Of a stretch of 64,000 nucleotides of DNA, positions 52,120 through 61,016 are shown one piece after another. The stretch is taken from positions 1 to 64,000 of the forward strand of contig CANMVX010000011.1 in assembly GCA_947501115.1 (NCBI GenBank). The letters are read 5' to 3'. Both the position numbers and the translations under genes were made by a program. This stretch comes from Haliscomenobacteraceae bacterium (lineage in GTDB: Bacteria; Bacteroidota; Bacteroidia; Chitinophagales; Saprospiraceae). The notes below the pieces were generated by a model. It worked only from the letters and a program-made list of their open reading frames with translations, was not told the DNA's origin and did no database searches. Every line of letters starts with the position of its first letter. Position 1 is the first letter of the stretch.

Positions 52120-52683
52120 TTGATTTTTTTGTCAAATGAATGGACGAAATGGATGAATATGCTTATTGAAAAATATACATCAAAATGGATGGAAGATTAT
52201 GCGTCCATAAAAGGTGAAATTGAAAAGGGACTTCATGGTTTAAATCTTACCATGGAACATATTGGAAGTACTTCTGTGCCAGATTTAGATTCGAAACCTA
52301 TCATTGACATTGATATCATTTATTACCATCAAGGTGATTTTGAAAAAATAAAAGCAGGCCTTTTGACCATGGGATATTACCATAATGGAAATCAGGGAAT
52401 AGAAAATCGTGAAGTTTTTAAAAGAAATATTGGATGGACAAATCAAATTTTAGACAAAATTAAACATCACCTTTATGTTTGTCCCGTGGATAGCAAAGCA
52501 TTGGAAAGGCATATTTTATCTCGAAATTTTTTGAGAAATAATGATTGGGCAAGATTAAAATATCAACAGATGAAATATGAATTAGCCGAAAAAGCTAATC
52601 AAGATAAAAAAATGTACGCTGAATTAAAGGAATTAAATGTAAATGATTTTATCGATTCAATGATTGCAAAAATAAAAGAGTAA
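52120..52683 (+). CDS. GrpB/UPF0157 family nucleotidyltransferase-fold protein
   Basis: The frame is open from 52120 (187 residues), but ATG 52156 (MNMLIEKYTSKWMEDYASIK) fits the family start better, giving 175 residues. Motifs: MEHIGSTSVPDLDSKPIIDI with the GST and DID pair of the nucleotidyltransferase fold, YHNGNQGIENREVFKR, and HHLYVCPVDSKALERHI. GrpB proteins are widespread with poorly defined activity; links to dephospho-CoA kinase and glutamate-rich proteins are known in other bacteria. Cytoplasmic. Confidence 0.93.
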   Translation: MIFLSNEWTKWMNMLIEKYTSKWMEDYASIKGEIEKGLHGLNLTMEHIGSTSVPDLDSKPIIDIDIIYYHQGDFEKIKAGLLTMGYYHNGNQGIENREVFKRNIGWTNQILDKIKHHLYVCPVDSKALERHILSRNFLRNNDWARLKYQQMKYELAEKANQDKKMYAELKELNVNDFIDSMIAKIKE

Positions 52684-52822
52684 GACAGATAGCTGTCAAT
52701 CTTAAGGGTTTGATGGTCCGTTTCCGTTATATAGTTCTTTCAAATGTGTATAAAATAAAACGACTGACCTTAATTGGCAAAATGATTAAGTACCTTTATA
52801 TAAATTTAAAAATACGTTTATT

Positions 52823-52975
52823 ATGGTAGTACTTATTGGAATTATTTTATTGTCTGCACTCATCTTAATTATTAGATTATTTGGAGCCTGGATGTTAAGA
52901 ATTGATGAGGTTATAAAGCTGCAAAAGGAAATGCTTGCAGAAATGAAAAAATACACACAACAGAATTTATCTTAA
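52823..52975 (+). CDS. Small single-helix membrane protein
   Basis: The 50-residue product (ATG 52823) has one hydrophobic helix near its start (VLIGIILLSALILIIRLFGA) followed by a charged amphipathic tail (EVIKLQKEMLAEMKKYTQ). It lies in an otherwise empty 308-bp gap. No family is recognised. The clean membrane-helix-plus-coil layout supports a real gene, but a chance frame cannot be ruled out. Confidence 0.45.
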   Translation: MVVLIGIILLSALILIIRLFGAWMLRIDEVIKLQKEMLAEMKKYTQQNLS

Positions 52976-52991
52976 TGGACATTTCCTGCCC

Positions 52992-54143
52992 TTATTTTTG
53001 AAATAAGGGCAGTATAAGATGGGCTGCTTTTTCTGCACCGGCAAATGTAAAATGGGTATAATCAGCCGCTGCCAAAGCGGGTCTTTCCTTTTCAACCCAA
53101 CGTTTCATACTGCCTGGACCGCCCATAGCCTCTGCCAGACTAAAAAAAGCAGCATTTCCTTGTTTTGCCGCTTTCTGCATACTGGCAGTCAGATAGGGTA
53201 ATCCCGGATTCGAATATTTCCCGCCGGCCGGTCCGTTACATTTATCCGGTGGCCCAATAATAAGGATGGGTACACCCGGGAATGCTTGTTGAAAATGCTG
53301 GATTAATTTTAAAATTTTAACCTCAAAATATCGGTAATCCGTTTGAGTGGGTCCTAAAACATTCAATCCAAATTGAAAAACGATTAAATCATATTTTAGC
53401 TTTTCCTGAAACCCAGCCAGCATATTCACTGGAATTTTGGTCAGTCGGGGTCCATCTAACCCTCGTAAACTAAAATTATCTAGTAAGACACCCTCCTTGC
53501 TTTCCATACTCAGGCCGTACAAGGGAATTTCAGGTGGAATCTGAGCACTTATCCTGATTTGTTTGGTTGGATTTTCATACAATAAAAGATCATTAACGAG
53601 GAAAGTATCGCGCAAACCTACCTCTCCTGAAATACTATCTGTTGAAAAATTCACCTTAGCGTTTAGGCTGCCATATCTGTTTTTGCCATAAAAAAGGCGT
53701 ACCTGAGGGAAGGAATCAATGCGTGGTGAGGTGTTATTTGCCCGAAATAAGGCCCAGGGTGCCTCTTGTTTACTGGTAGAGTATCTGTAACTGTAAAAAC
53801 CATGTCCGGAAATGCCTGGATTCCTTTTGTAGGCAGCCGCTGGCTCGAGTGATTCCCAAAGCCAGTTGGACGAAAATTTATGCGTTATGGTTTTTCTATA
53901 TCCAGGCGCTCTGGAGAGAACAGGCATATAACCAACGCCTTTTCCGCCATGCCATTTTTGTAAACTATCCCTAATAGTTTGTGTAATCAGATCGGCTTCA
54001 ATACCAGAATCTCCAAACCAGGCAATGCGAACTTGTTCTTCAGGTTGTCCTAATTTATCCAGAAAGGGTTGGAGTATTTCTTTTGGATCATTAGAAGCAA
54101 ATGAAAAAAGAGTGAACCAACTAAGAAGGCAGAATTGAATCAT
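52992..54143 (-). CDS. Secreted SGNH/GDSL-family hydrolase
   Basis: The 383-residue protein has an N-terminal hydrophobic signal (about 1-17). Its SGNH motifs are RIAWFGDSGIEADLI (nucleophile Ser46), the glycine in VGYMPVLSRAPGYR, the asparagine in FQFGLNVLG and the D-x-H in DYTHFTFAGAEKAAHLI. A beta-rich insert spans about 130-240. Similar proteins in Bacteroidota act on acetyl or acyl groups of glycans. The gene is convergent with the small ORF at 52823 and divergent from the amidohydrolase gene. Confidence 0.88.
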   Translation of the reverse strand: MIQFCLLSWFTLFSFASNDPKEILQPFLDKLGQPEEQVRIAWFGDSGIEADLITQTIRDSLQKWHGGKGVGYMPVLSRAPGYRKTITHKFSSNWLWESLEPAAAYKRNPGISGHGFYSYRYSTSKQEAPWALFRANNTSPRIDSFPQVRLFYGKNRYGSLNAKVNFSTDSISGEVGLRDTFLVNDLLLYENPTKQIRISAQIPPEIPLYGLSMESKEGVLLDNFSLRGLDGPRLTKIPVNMLAGFQEKLKYDLIVFQFGLNVLGPTQTDYRYFEVKILKLIQHFQQAFPGVPILIIGPPDKCNGPAGGKYSNPGLPYLTASMQKAAKQGNAAFFSLAEAMGGPGSMKRWVEKERPALAAADYTHFTFAGAEKAAHLILPLFQK

Positions 54144-54223
54144 CAGGTTATGCTAATTAATTTGACAAAATTAATTAATTTTAGAATGGAAATCCTTTTC
54201 TCACATCGCATACCCAATTTAAA

Positions 54224-55492
54224 ATGAAAAATCTGTTCAAATTCGCTTTTTGTTTGATTTTATATGCAAGCTGCTTCAGCCCAAATATATCATTTGCACA
54301 AGATGTTTTTTATCTCACAGCCGATCGTCTTTTCGATGGGGAAAAAATGTGGACAGGAAAGGCTGTTCTTGTGAAGGGTAATAAAATAATGGCTATTGTA
54401 GAAAAATCAAGCCCTATTCCCTCAGGTGCAAAAGTGCTCGATTTGAAAAATGCAACCCTTTTGCCAGGGTTGATTGAAGGCCATGCGCACCTGTTTTTAT
54501 ATCCATATAATATTACCGATTGGGATACCCAGGTGCTAAAAGAAACCGATGCATTGAGAACCATCCGGGCGTCGGTACATGCTAAAAATACACTCATGGC
54601 TGGCTTTACTTCTGTCCGCGACTTGGGAACGGAGGGTGCAGGTTATGCCGATGTTTCCCTAAAAAAAGCAATTCTCGATAAAATTATTGAGGGTCCCCGC
54701 ATGATGGTTGCTGGAAGAGCCATTGTCTCGACAGGATCTTACGGCCCAAAAGGATATGATAATGACCAAAAAATAATGCTGGGTGCTGAACCTGCCGACG
54801 GAAATGAGTTAGTTCGGGTGGTGCGTGATCAGATTTGGCAAGGGGCTGATTTTATTAAAATATATGCCGATTATCGCTGGGGACTCATGGGAGAAGATAG
54901 GCCAACTTTTACGCTCGATGAGCTAAAACTGATTAATGAGGTTACAACAAGCAGTGGGCGCGTCATGGTTTGTCATGCAAAATCGAAAGAAGCCATCCGT
55001 AGATCCGTTTTGGCCGGGGCGGTAACGATTGAACACGGTGATTTTCTCGATGAAGAAATTGGAAAGTTGATGAAGGAACATCAGGTCATTTTTATGCCTA
55101 CTATTGCAGCTGTAGATAAAATAACCCAGTATAGGGGCTGGAAAAAGGGCATTGATCCCGATCCCGAAAATGTGGTACGTAAGAAATTAAGTTTCAAAGC
55201 GGCCCTGGCCTCGGGTGTTACCATTGGCATGGGTGGCGATGTGGGCGTTTTTCCACACGGGGACAATGTCATGGAAATGGAATTAATGGCTGAATATGGC
55301 ATGCCTAATCTTGATATTTTAAAGGCAGCTACTTCAGTAAATGCAAGGGCTATGAATTGGCAAGATAAACTGGGGCATATTAAAGAAGGATTTTTAGCTG
55401 ATTTGGTGGTCGTAAAGGGAAACCCATTGGAAAATATTTCCCAGATTCGCGAGGTAAAATTTGTGATGAAAGACGGGGTCATTTATAAGTAA
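54224..55492 (+). CDS. Secreted metal-dependent amidohydrolase
   Basis: The 422-residue protein has a signal peptide (1-25, ending ISFAQ) and the amidohydrolase motifs: PGLIEGHAHLFLYP (HxH at 87-89), the bridging lysine candidate in GADFIKIYADY near residue 212, VMVCHAKSKEAIR, TIEHGDFLDEE and GVTIGMGGDVGVFPHGDNV with the late aspartate. These define a two-metal site of the imidazolonepropionase/Xaa-Pro dipeptidase-like group. Exported forms usually cleave small amides or cyclic compounds. The gene is single. Confidence 0.9.
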   Translation: MKNLFKFAFCLILYASCFSPNISFAQDVFYLTADRLFDGEKMWTGKAVLVKGNKIMAIVEKSSPIPSGAKVLDLKNATLLPGLIEGHAHLFLYPYNITDWDTQVLKETDALRTIRASVHAKNTLMAGFTSVRDLGTEGAGYADVSLKKAILDKIIEGPRMMVAGRAIVSTGSYGPKGYDNDQKIMLGAEPADGNELVRVVRDQIWQGADFIKIYADYRWGLMGEDRPTFTLDELKLINEVTTSSGRVMVCHAKSKEAIRRSVLAGAVTIEHGDFLDEEIGKLMKEHQVIFMPTIAAVDKITQYRGWKKGIDPDPENVVRKKLSFKAALASGVTIGMGGDVGVFPHGDNVMEMELMAEYGMPNLDILKAATSVNARAMNWQDKLGHIKEGFLADLVVVKGNPLENISQIREVKFVMKDGVIYK

Positions 55493-55533
55493 GGATAAAA
55501 TAGGTATTTATTGCTACGATTGAGAGGATTTGA

Positions 55534-55767
55534 TTATTCTTGGCTCTCTTTATTGGTAAGAAGCCAATGGAACACGTTCAAATGTCGAATACCGTTGCGG
55601 TCTTGGGTAAATCCATCGGTCATTTGCCACGCAACCTGGTAATATTCCATATCGCCAGTTGGAGTTTTACATACAAAATCAACTTCACTGTTCCTATCTG
55701 AGCCTGTCCATATTTTATTTCCCTGTCTTAATAACCCATAAATCATTAAAACTTGTAAAAAATGCAA
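55534..55767 (-). pseudogene. C-terminal fragment of a DUF4143 ATPase
   Basis: The 77-codon minus-strand frame reads QVLMIYGLLRQGNKIWTGSD, then SEVDFVCKTPTGDMEYYQVAWQM and ends with LLTNKESQE. This is the C-terminal nuclease-like part of DUF4143 ATPases (DFVxK...YYQVAWQM). The rest of the gene is absent. The 5' edge of the fragment coincides with a perfect 21-bp inverted repeat. It is a second DUF4143 remnant in the window, after that at 5208. Confidence 0.75.
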
Positions 55768-55785
55768 GTTTTAATGATTTATGGG
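55735..55785. repeat. Perfect 21-bp inverted repeat with a 9-nt loop
   Basis: The arms at 55735-55755 and 55765-55785 are exactly complementary over 21 bases, each containing AATCATTAAAACTTG or its reverse complement. One arm belongs to the DUF4143 coding sequence (codons for VLMIYG); the other looks like an inverted copy of it. It may reflect a fold-back duplication that truncated the gene, and could also act as a transcription stop. Confidence 0.9.
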
Positions 55786-55956
55786 CTGAGGGACAAAATA
55801 TAGAAACAGAAGTATAAATGTTTTTTCAACCCTTTTTTCCGTTTCAATGCCACTTCGAAGATGGAAAGATTGATTTCATGGATCATGGACGAATTCATTA
55901 TTTTCTTTTTTATTTTGTTTACTTTTATAGTTGCTGTTTCTTTCTGGTTAAATTAA

Positions 55957-57132
55957 ATGCTTTCAAACATGCTTAAAAATGTATACTTTTTTGGATTATT
56001 CCTTCTGATTGGATTTTCCAGCTTTGGATGTATGTCTGATATAACCGGTTCAGAACCCAATGTTGATCTAAATGATGAGGAGAAAGCAAAGATGATTCAA
56101 CAATTAATGGAAGAAGAACTTAAGGATTTTCCTGAACTTCCAGGTTCATTGTTAACCATACGGGCAGGAAATTTTCTTTGGTCAGGAGCAGCAGGTAAAT
56201 TTGGGGAGGGAAATAGAAAATTAGTACCAACAGATGTTTTTCGATCGGCCAGTATCACAAAAACATTTACAGCGGCTGCAATTCTTTTGTTAATAGAACA
56301 AGGGAAGTTCACGCTTGAAACGCCAATTGATAAGGTGCTGAAACCTGCCACAGTCCAAATTTTAAAAGATGGAGGTTATAAACCAAATATTATTCTGGTA
56401 AGACATCTTCTTGAACATACTGCGGGTATGTACGACTATACACAATCTGCTAAATTCAATAAAATCATATTTAATCAGCCAACGTATAGATGGACGCGTG
56501 AGGAACAATTAAAACTGGCAATGACCGAAGGTAAAGTCTTAGGTCCTCCAGGTTCATTGTATGAATATGGTGACACTCAATATATATTGCTTGGTGAAAT
56601 TCTTGAACTGCAAACCAATATGGATCTTGCCAAAGCTTTGCGTACCGTTCTTCGTTTCGACGCACTGGGGCTCAAAGATTCCTGGATGGAAACACTGGAA
56701 AATGAACCGTCCGGTGGATTTGCACATTTGTCCCACCCGATGTATGGAACGGTCGATACAAGAAACTGGGATCCTTCCTGGGATTTGTTCGGCGCAGGCG
56801 GTTTGGTGAGTTCAACGCAGGATCTGGTGAAATTTATGGATGCTCTATTTTCTGGTAAGATATTCAAAAATAAATCAACGCTTGATATTATGACCAATAT
56901 TCCTCAAGTATCAATAGGCGGATTTGGAGGTCTGGATGGTGGAATGGGAATTAATCGTACTACCATTGCTGGAAATGTTTGCTATGCTGGTTATGGCTTT
57001 TTTGGTACGGAAATGATTCGATGCCCCTCCATTGATGTCACTTTGACCCGTACGACTAATCAATCAGAAAATAGTTCAAAATATGATTCAGATGTTTTAA
57101 ATGCCAAGCTCCTTAAATTATTTATTAAATGA
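55957..57132 (+). CDS. Serine beta-lactamase-like hydrolase, lipoprotein
   Basis: The 391-residue protein has a lipoprotein signal with Cys25 (FSSFGCMSD). The serine hydrolase fold shows the SxxK motif SITK (99-102, in FRSASITKTFTAAAI), HLLEHTAGMYDYTQ after it, a YxN-like YGD near residue 207 (YEYGDTQYILLGEI) and a GGL...STQDLVKFMDAL segment. These are class C beta-lactamase/esterase B family features. Such proteins include D-aminopeptidases, esterases and peptidoglycan enzymes. The late HxG/KTG triad is replaced by GYGFFGTEM. Monocistronic. Confidence 0.88.
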   Translation: MLSNMLKNVYFFGLFLLIGFSSFGCMSDITGSEPNVDLNDEEKAKMIQQLMEEELKDFPELPGSLLTIRAGNFLWSGAAGKFGEGNRKLVPTDVFRSASITKTFTAAAILLLIEQGKFTLETPIDKVLKPATVQILKDGGYKPNIILVRHLLEHTAGMYDYTQSAKFNKIIFNQPTYRWTREEQLKLAMTEGKVLGPPGSLYEYGDTQYILLGEILELQTNMDLAKALRTVLRFDALGLKDSWMETLENEPSGGFAHLSHPMYGTVDTRNWDPSWDLFGAGGLVSSTQDLVKFMDALFSGKIFKNKSTLDIMTNIPQVSIGGFGGLDGGMGINRTTIAGNVCYAGYGFFGTEMIRCPSIDVTLTRTTNQSENSSKYDSDVLNAKLLKLFIK

Positions 57133-57278
57133 TGATTGAATGAATTTCAATCAAGTTCTTCATCTTTGAGCATCTAATCTCTAATTGGAAAATGAATATA
57201 TTTTTTTCCTTTAATTTCACTATTTTTAGGTCAGTGGATACATAAATTTCAGAAAATCACCTGCCTTAATTATTGGAA

Positions 57279-59954
57279 ATGCGAAAAATCATCTTTTTTT
57301 CCCTGATGGCCCTGCTCATCTCTAATTGTGCACCTACACAGAAAAAGGGCTACCAACTTTCCTCAAAAGATCTCTCTGCTGTGGAAAAAAAATTGGATCA
57401 TGCCGGGTTTATTCAGGATTTTGATGCTAAAGCACTGGTTCGCGGAGAAAGAATTTATAACGCCAATTGCATTAATTGCCATGGAAATGAAGAAAATGAG
57501 GGCTCAATTCCCTCCGCTTTGAAATTCTGGTCTGATCCTTTTAAAATGGGTAGCGATGCGTTTGCCATGTATCAGACGATCACTAAAGGGTACGGCAATA
57601 TGCCCGCTCAGTTAATGCTTTCCCCTCAGGAAAAATATGATGTGATTCATTACATACAAAGTGAATTTGTTACAAAAAATAAAGCCGTTACCCTGCCGAA
57701 AGTTACGCCTGATTATCTGGCTTCCCTTCCCAAAGGTAAATCAAGAGGTCCTGTTTCAAAGCCCTACCAGCCCTGGGCTGACATGGATTATGGAAATTTT
57801 CTGATGAATACTTATGAATTGGTGGATGAAAAAACAGGAATTCCCCGATTTCACTCTCCGGGACCTTCGCCTTATAAAGATGAAGATTATTCGAAAAATA
57901 ATTTTGCATATAAGGGTATTGCCGTGCGATTGGACCAGGGACCTGGTGGTGTTTCAAAAGGTACGAACTGGATGGTTTTTGATCATGACCTTTTGAGAGT
58001 GGCAGGTGCTTACATAGGGAAGGGATTTATAGATTGGGATGCTATTTTGCTCAATGATAAACATGAAACCTATCCTCGGACTATTGGGAAATTACAGGTG
58101 GAAACCTCGGTCATTCCCGGCTGGGCTAATCCTGAAACAGGGAAATTTGATGACCCTCGTTTTGTAGCCAGGGATGGAAGAGCTTTCGGTCCTTTGCCAA
58201 AGGATTGGGCAAATTACAAAGGCCTATATCATTATGAAGATCAAGTAATTATTTCTTATTCTGTTGGTAAATCAGCTATTCTGGAGAAATTTGACTACGT
58301 TGATTCTTCCCATTTTTTAAGAACCTTAGATATTTCTCCCTCCACATCTATCTTAAAAATGTATGTGGCAAACGTCCCGGCCAATGTGAGAATCATTGGG
58401 AAAGGTGCTAGTCTGGAAAAGGAAAATGGAAAGATATACGTGAAAATTTCCCCTGAAAAGACCGTAAATATATCCTTGCTCATTGGTAGTGAATCCTCAG
58501 CATCCGATGCATTAAATATCAGGGAACCAGAATCTTTATTAAAATATACCACAGGGAAGGGTCAACCGCATTTTCCCGAAAAATTGAAAACCTGGGTGCT
58601 TAAAGGAAAGGAAAATGGCGCTTTCGCAGTAGATGAATTGACGCCTCCATTTGAAAATCCCTGGAATTGTCGCATGAAATTGAGTGGCCTGGATTTTTAT
58701 AACGATGCAAATCAAGCAGTGGCTTGTACTACCGACGGGGATGTCTGGCTTATCAAAGGTCTCCTTCACGCCGACGGGGAATTGACCTGGCAACGGATAG
58801 GTTCCGGGTTGTTTCAACCTTTAGGAATTAAGATAGTAAAGGAAAATATTTATGTCACCTGTAGGGATCAATTAGTGCTGCTTCGCGATCTCAACGGGGA
58901 TATGGAAACGGATTTTTACGAAAGTTTTAATCACGATCATCAGGTTACAGATCATTTTCATGAATTTGCCATGGGCTTGCAAACGGATAAAGAAGGGAAT
59001 TTTTATTACGCAAAAAGTGGAAGACATGCTCGCGAAGCCCTCATTCCCCAACATGGTACTTTGTTGAAGGTAAGTGCAGATGGCTCCAAAACAGATATTA
59101 TTGCTACTGGATTCAGAGCGGCGAATGGTGTTTGTATTAATCCTGACGGCAGCTTTATCGTAACAGACCAGCAGGGGTACTGGAATCCTATGAATAGGAT
59201 AAATTGGGTGAAAGGGCAAGGGAATTTTTACGGGAATATGTGGGGATTTAATCCTCCAAAGGATTCGTCGAGAGCGGCAATGGAGCAGCCTTTGGTTTGG
59301 TTGGATATGAATTATGATCGTTCCCCTTCGGAAATGGTTTGGATAGAAAGTGAGAAATGGGGTGCCCTAAATGGCGGTCTGTTAAGTTTATCTTATGGAT
59401 TTGGCAAAATTCAACTGGTTTTACACGAGTCTGTAAATGGTATGGAACAAGGAGCCGTCATTGATCTTCCAGGTATTAAACTCCTGACGGGTGTTATGCG
59501 GGGACGATTCAATAATGAGGATGGTCAACTTTATGTTTGTGGAATGTCTGCCTGGGGTACCAATCAAATGATGCGAGGTGGCGGTTTTTATAGAATTCGG
59601 TTTACCGGAAAAACGCTGTCTGTACCTACTAAGATGAATGTCCATGAAAAACATATTTCTCTTGATTTTGACGCTGCTTTAGATCCTGTTTCGGCCAGTG
59701 ATTTATCAAATTATGATGTTCATACCTGGCAACTTTTAAGAAGTAAAAAATATGGTTCAGATCGGTTAAATCAAAAAACACTAAAAATTACAAAGGTTCA
59801 AGTGGAAGGTAAAAAGTTGATTTTACATATTGAAAACCTGGAGCCAGTGGATGTCATTACCATTGATTACAAAGTAAGAAATACGAAAGGGGAGCTGTTG
59901 AATGGCTCTTTGCAGGGCACTATTCACGAACTTCGGCAATCATTGGGAACTTAA
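57279..59954 (+). CDS. DUF6797 protein with N-terminal cytochrome c and PQQ-type propeller
   Basis: The frame is open from TTG 57273, but ATG 57279 (MRKIIFFSLM) is the likely start. The lipoprotein signal ends at the cysteine in LISNCAPT. A cytochrome c domain follows (CINCHGNEENEG, with methionine in YGNMPAQLM). A DUF6797-like region is at about 170-420 (SKGTNWMVFDHDLLRVAGAY), and a sugar-dehydrogenase-like propeller at about 440-790 (HGTLLKVSADGSKTDIIATG; RAANGVCINPDGSFIVTDQQ). Such proteins occur beside PSD1 genes in Planctomycetes and Bacteroidota. The end overlaps the convergent dehydrogenase gene by 15 nt. Confidence 0.88.
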   Translation: MRKIIFFSLMALLISNCAPTQKKGYQLSSKDLSAVEKKLDHAGFIQDFDAKALVRGERIYNANCINCHGNEENEGSIPSALKFWSDPFKMGSDAFAMYQTITKGYGNMPAQLMLSPQEKYDVIHYIQSEFVTKNKAVTLPKVTPDYLASLPKGKSRGPVSKPYQPWADMDYGNFLMNTYELVDEKTGIPRFHSPGPSPYKDEDYSKNNFAYKGIAVRLDQGPGGVSKGTNWMVFDHDLLRVAGAYIGKGFIDWDAILLNDKHETYPRTIGKLQVETSVIPGWANPETGKFDDPRFVARDGRAFGPLPKDWANYKGLYHYEDQVIISYSVGKSAILEKFDYVDSSHFLRTLDISPSTSILKMYVANVPANVRIIGKGASLEKENGKIYVKISPEKTVNISLLIGSESSASDALNIREPESLLKYTTGKGQPHFPEKLKTWVLKGKENGAFAVDELTPPFENPWNCRMKLSGLDFYNDANQAVACTTDGDVWLIKGLLHADGELTWQRIGSGLFQPLGIKIVKENIYVTCRDQLVLLRDLNGDMETDFYESFNHDHQVTDHFHEFAMGLQTDKEGNFYYAKSGRHAREALIPQHGTLLKVSADGSKTDIIATGFRAANGVCINPDGSFIVTDQQGYWNPMNRINWVKGQGNFYGNMWGFNPPKDSSRAAMEQPLVWLDMNYDRSPSEMVWIESEKWGALNGGLLSLSYGFGKIQLVLHESVNGMEQGAVIDLPGIKLLTGVMRGRFNNEDGQLYVCGMSAWGTNQMMRGGGFYRIRFTGKTLSVPTKMNVHEKHISLDFDAALDPVSASDLSNYDVHTWQLLRSKKYGSDRLNQKTLKITKVQVEGKKLILHIENLEPVDVITIDYKVRNTKGELLNGSLQGTIHELRQSLGT

Positions 59955-60956
59955 CCGAACAGGTCTGTTTTCTAATCGGGATTTTTCGGCAGCAATAGCT
60001 ATTTCCATAGCTTTAAGTCCATCCATTCCGGTGACAGGCATAGGAATGTGATGCACCAGGGCATGAAAAAATGCTTTTAACTCCAGCAGGTATGAGCTCG
60101 TGTATCGATCCATAAAAAAATCTTGATTTCTGGAAAGGTGAACACCTTGAGCATCCAGATACTGATTGGTTGTTTTTAAAGGATTCTCTGTTTTTATCAT
60201 TCCTTTGGTACCAAATACCTCTAATCGCTGATCATAACCATAGTTGGTAGCCCGACAGTTCTCTATCATTGCCGTCACCCCATTTTCAAAGGTCAACCAT
60301 ACATAACCGGTATCTATGTCTCCAATGCGGCCAATTTCCGGATAATTTCTGCTGGATCCTTTCGCAAACACTTCCATCACTTCTGATCCGATAAGATGAC
60401 GTGCCATGTCAAAATCATGGATGGTCATATCTAAAAATAAACCACCAGAAGATTGGAGATAATGTAAAGGAGGAGGAGCGGGGTCCCGGCTTATGATATG
60501 GACAGCGTTCAGGTCTCCTAATTTTCCTGAATTGATAAATTCTTTGACTTCATTAAAATGAGGGTCGAAACGCTGATTAAATGCCAACATAAACGGAACC
60601 TTATGTTGTTCGATGATGTCCAATGCCTCTTTTACTTTTTCAAGATGAAGATCCAAAGGTTTTTCGCAAAAAATAGCTTTTCCCTCCTTTGCCGCAGCGA
60701 TGGCATAATCGGCGTGAAATGGCGTAGAAGAGGAAATAATTACGGCATCAATGTCTGGATTTTTAATAACAAGGTCTGCATCATCGGTGATTATTGGCAC
60801 GCCCCATTTTTCAGCAAATTGCTGGCCTTCCTTACCCGGATTCATTACTGCAAGTACTTCTACACCTGATAATTGAGTACATAAGTTTTCAAGATGAATG
60901 CGCCCCATCCTGCCAATTCCAATAATGCCCGTTTTTATCATTTTCCTTTTTAACAA
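59940..60956 (-). CDS. Gfo/Idh/MocA dehydrogenase, inositol 2-dehydrogenase-like
   Basis: The 338-residue frame more likely starts at ATG 60941 (MIKTGIIGIGRMGRIHLENL). The NAD motif GIGRMGRIH is followed by the catalytic lysine motif FCEKPLDLHLEKV (EKP), and the C-terminal domain has SSGGLFLDMTIHDFDMARHL with the Asp-x-x-x-His pair of inositol 2-dehydrogenases. The likely reaction is NAD-dependent oxidation of myo-inositol or a related sugar. A connection to the phytase operon 48 kb away is possible (inositol is the phytase product) but speculative. It lies between the DUF6797 and PSD1 genes on the opposite strand. Confidence 0.85.
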   Translation of the reverse strand: MLKRKMIKTGIIGIGRMGRIHLENLCTQLSGVEVLAVMNPGKEGQQFAEKWGVPIITDDADLVIKNPDIDAVIISSSTPFHADYAIAAAKEGKAIFCEKPLDLHLEKVKEALDIIEQHKVPFMLAFNQRFDPHFNEVKEFINSGKLGDLNAVHIISRDPAPPPLHYLQSSGGLFLDMTIHDFDMARHLIGSEVMEVFAKGSSRNYPEIGRIGDIDTGYVWLTFENGVTAMIENCRATNYGYDQRLEVFGTKGMIKTENPLKTTNQYLDAQGVHLSRNQDFFMDRYTSSYLLELKAFFHALVHHIPMPVTGMDGLKAMEIAIAAEKSRLENRPVRLSSQ

Positions 60957-61016
60957 TGATAATAAAAAGAATGGATAAATAAAAATGTGTTATTTTAAAG
61001 GTAAATTATTGCGGCT

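Noticed and set aside
39583-57268. A shared 13-mer AATCACCTGCCTT upstream of the genes at 39629 and 57279.
   Set aside because: Pairs of matching 13-mers are expected by chance in 64 kb of AT-rich DNA, and the two genes are not related in function.
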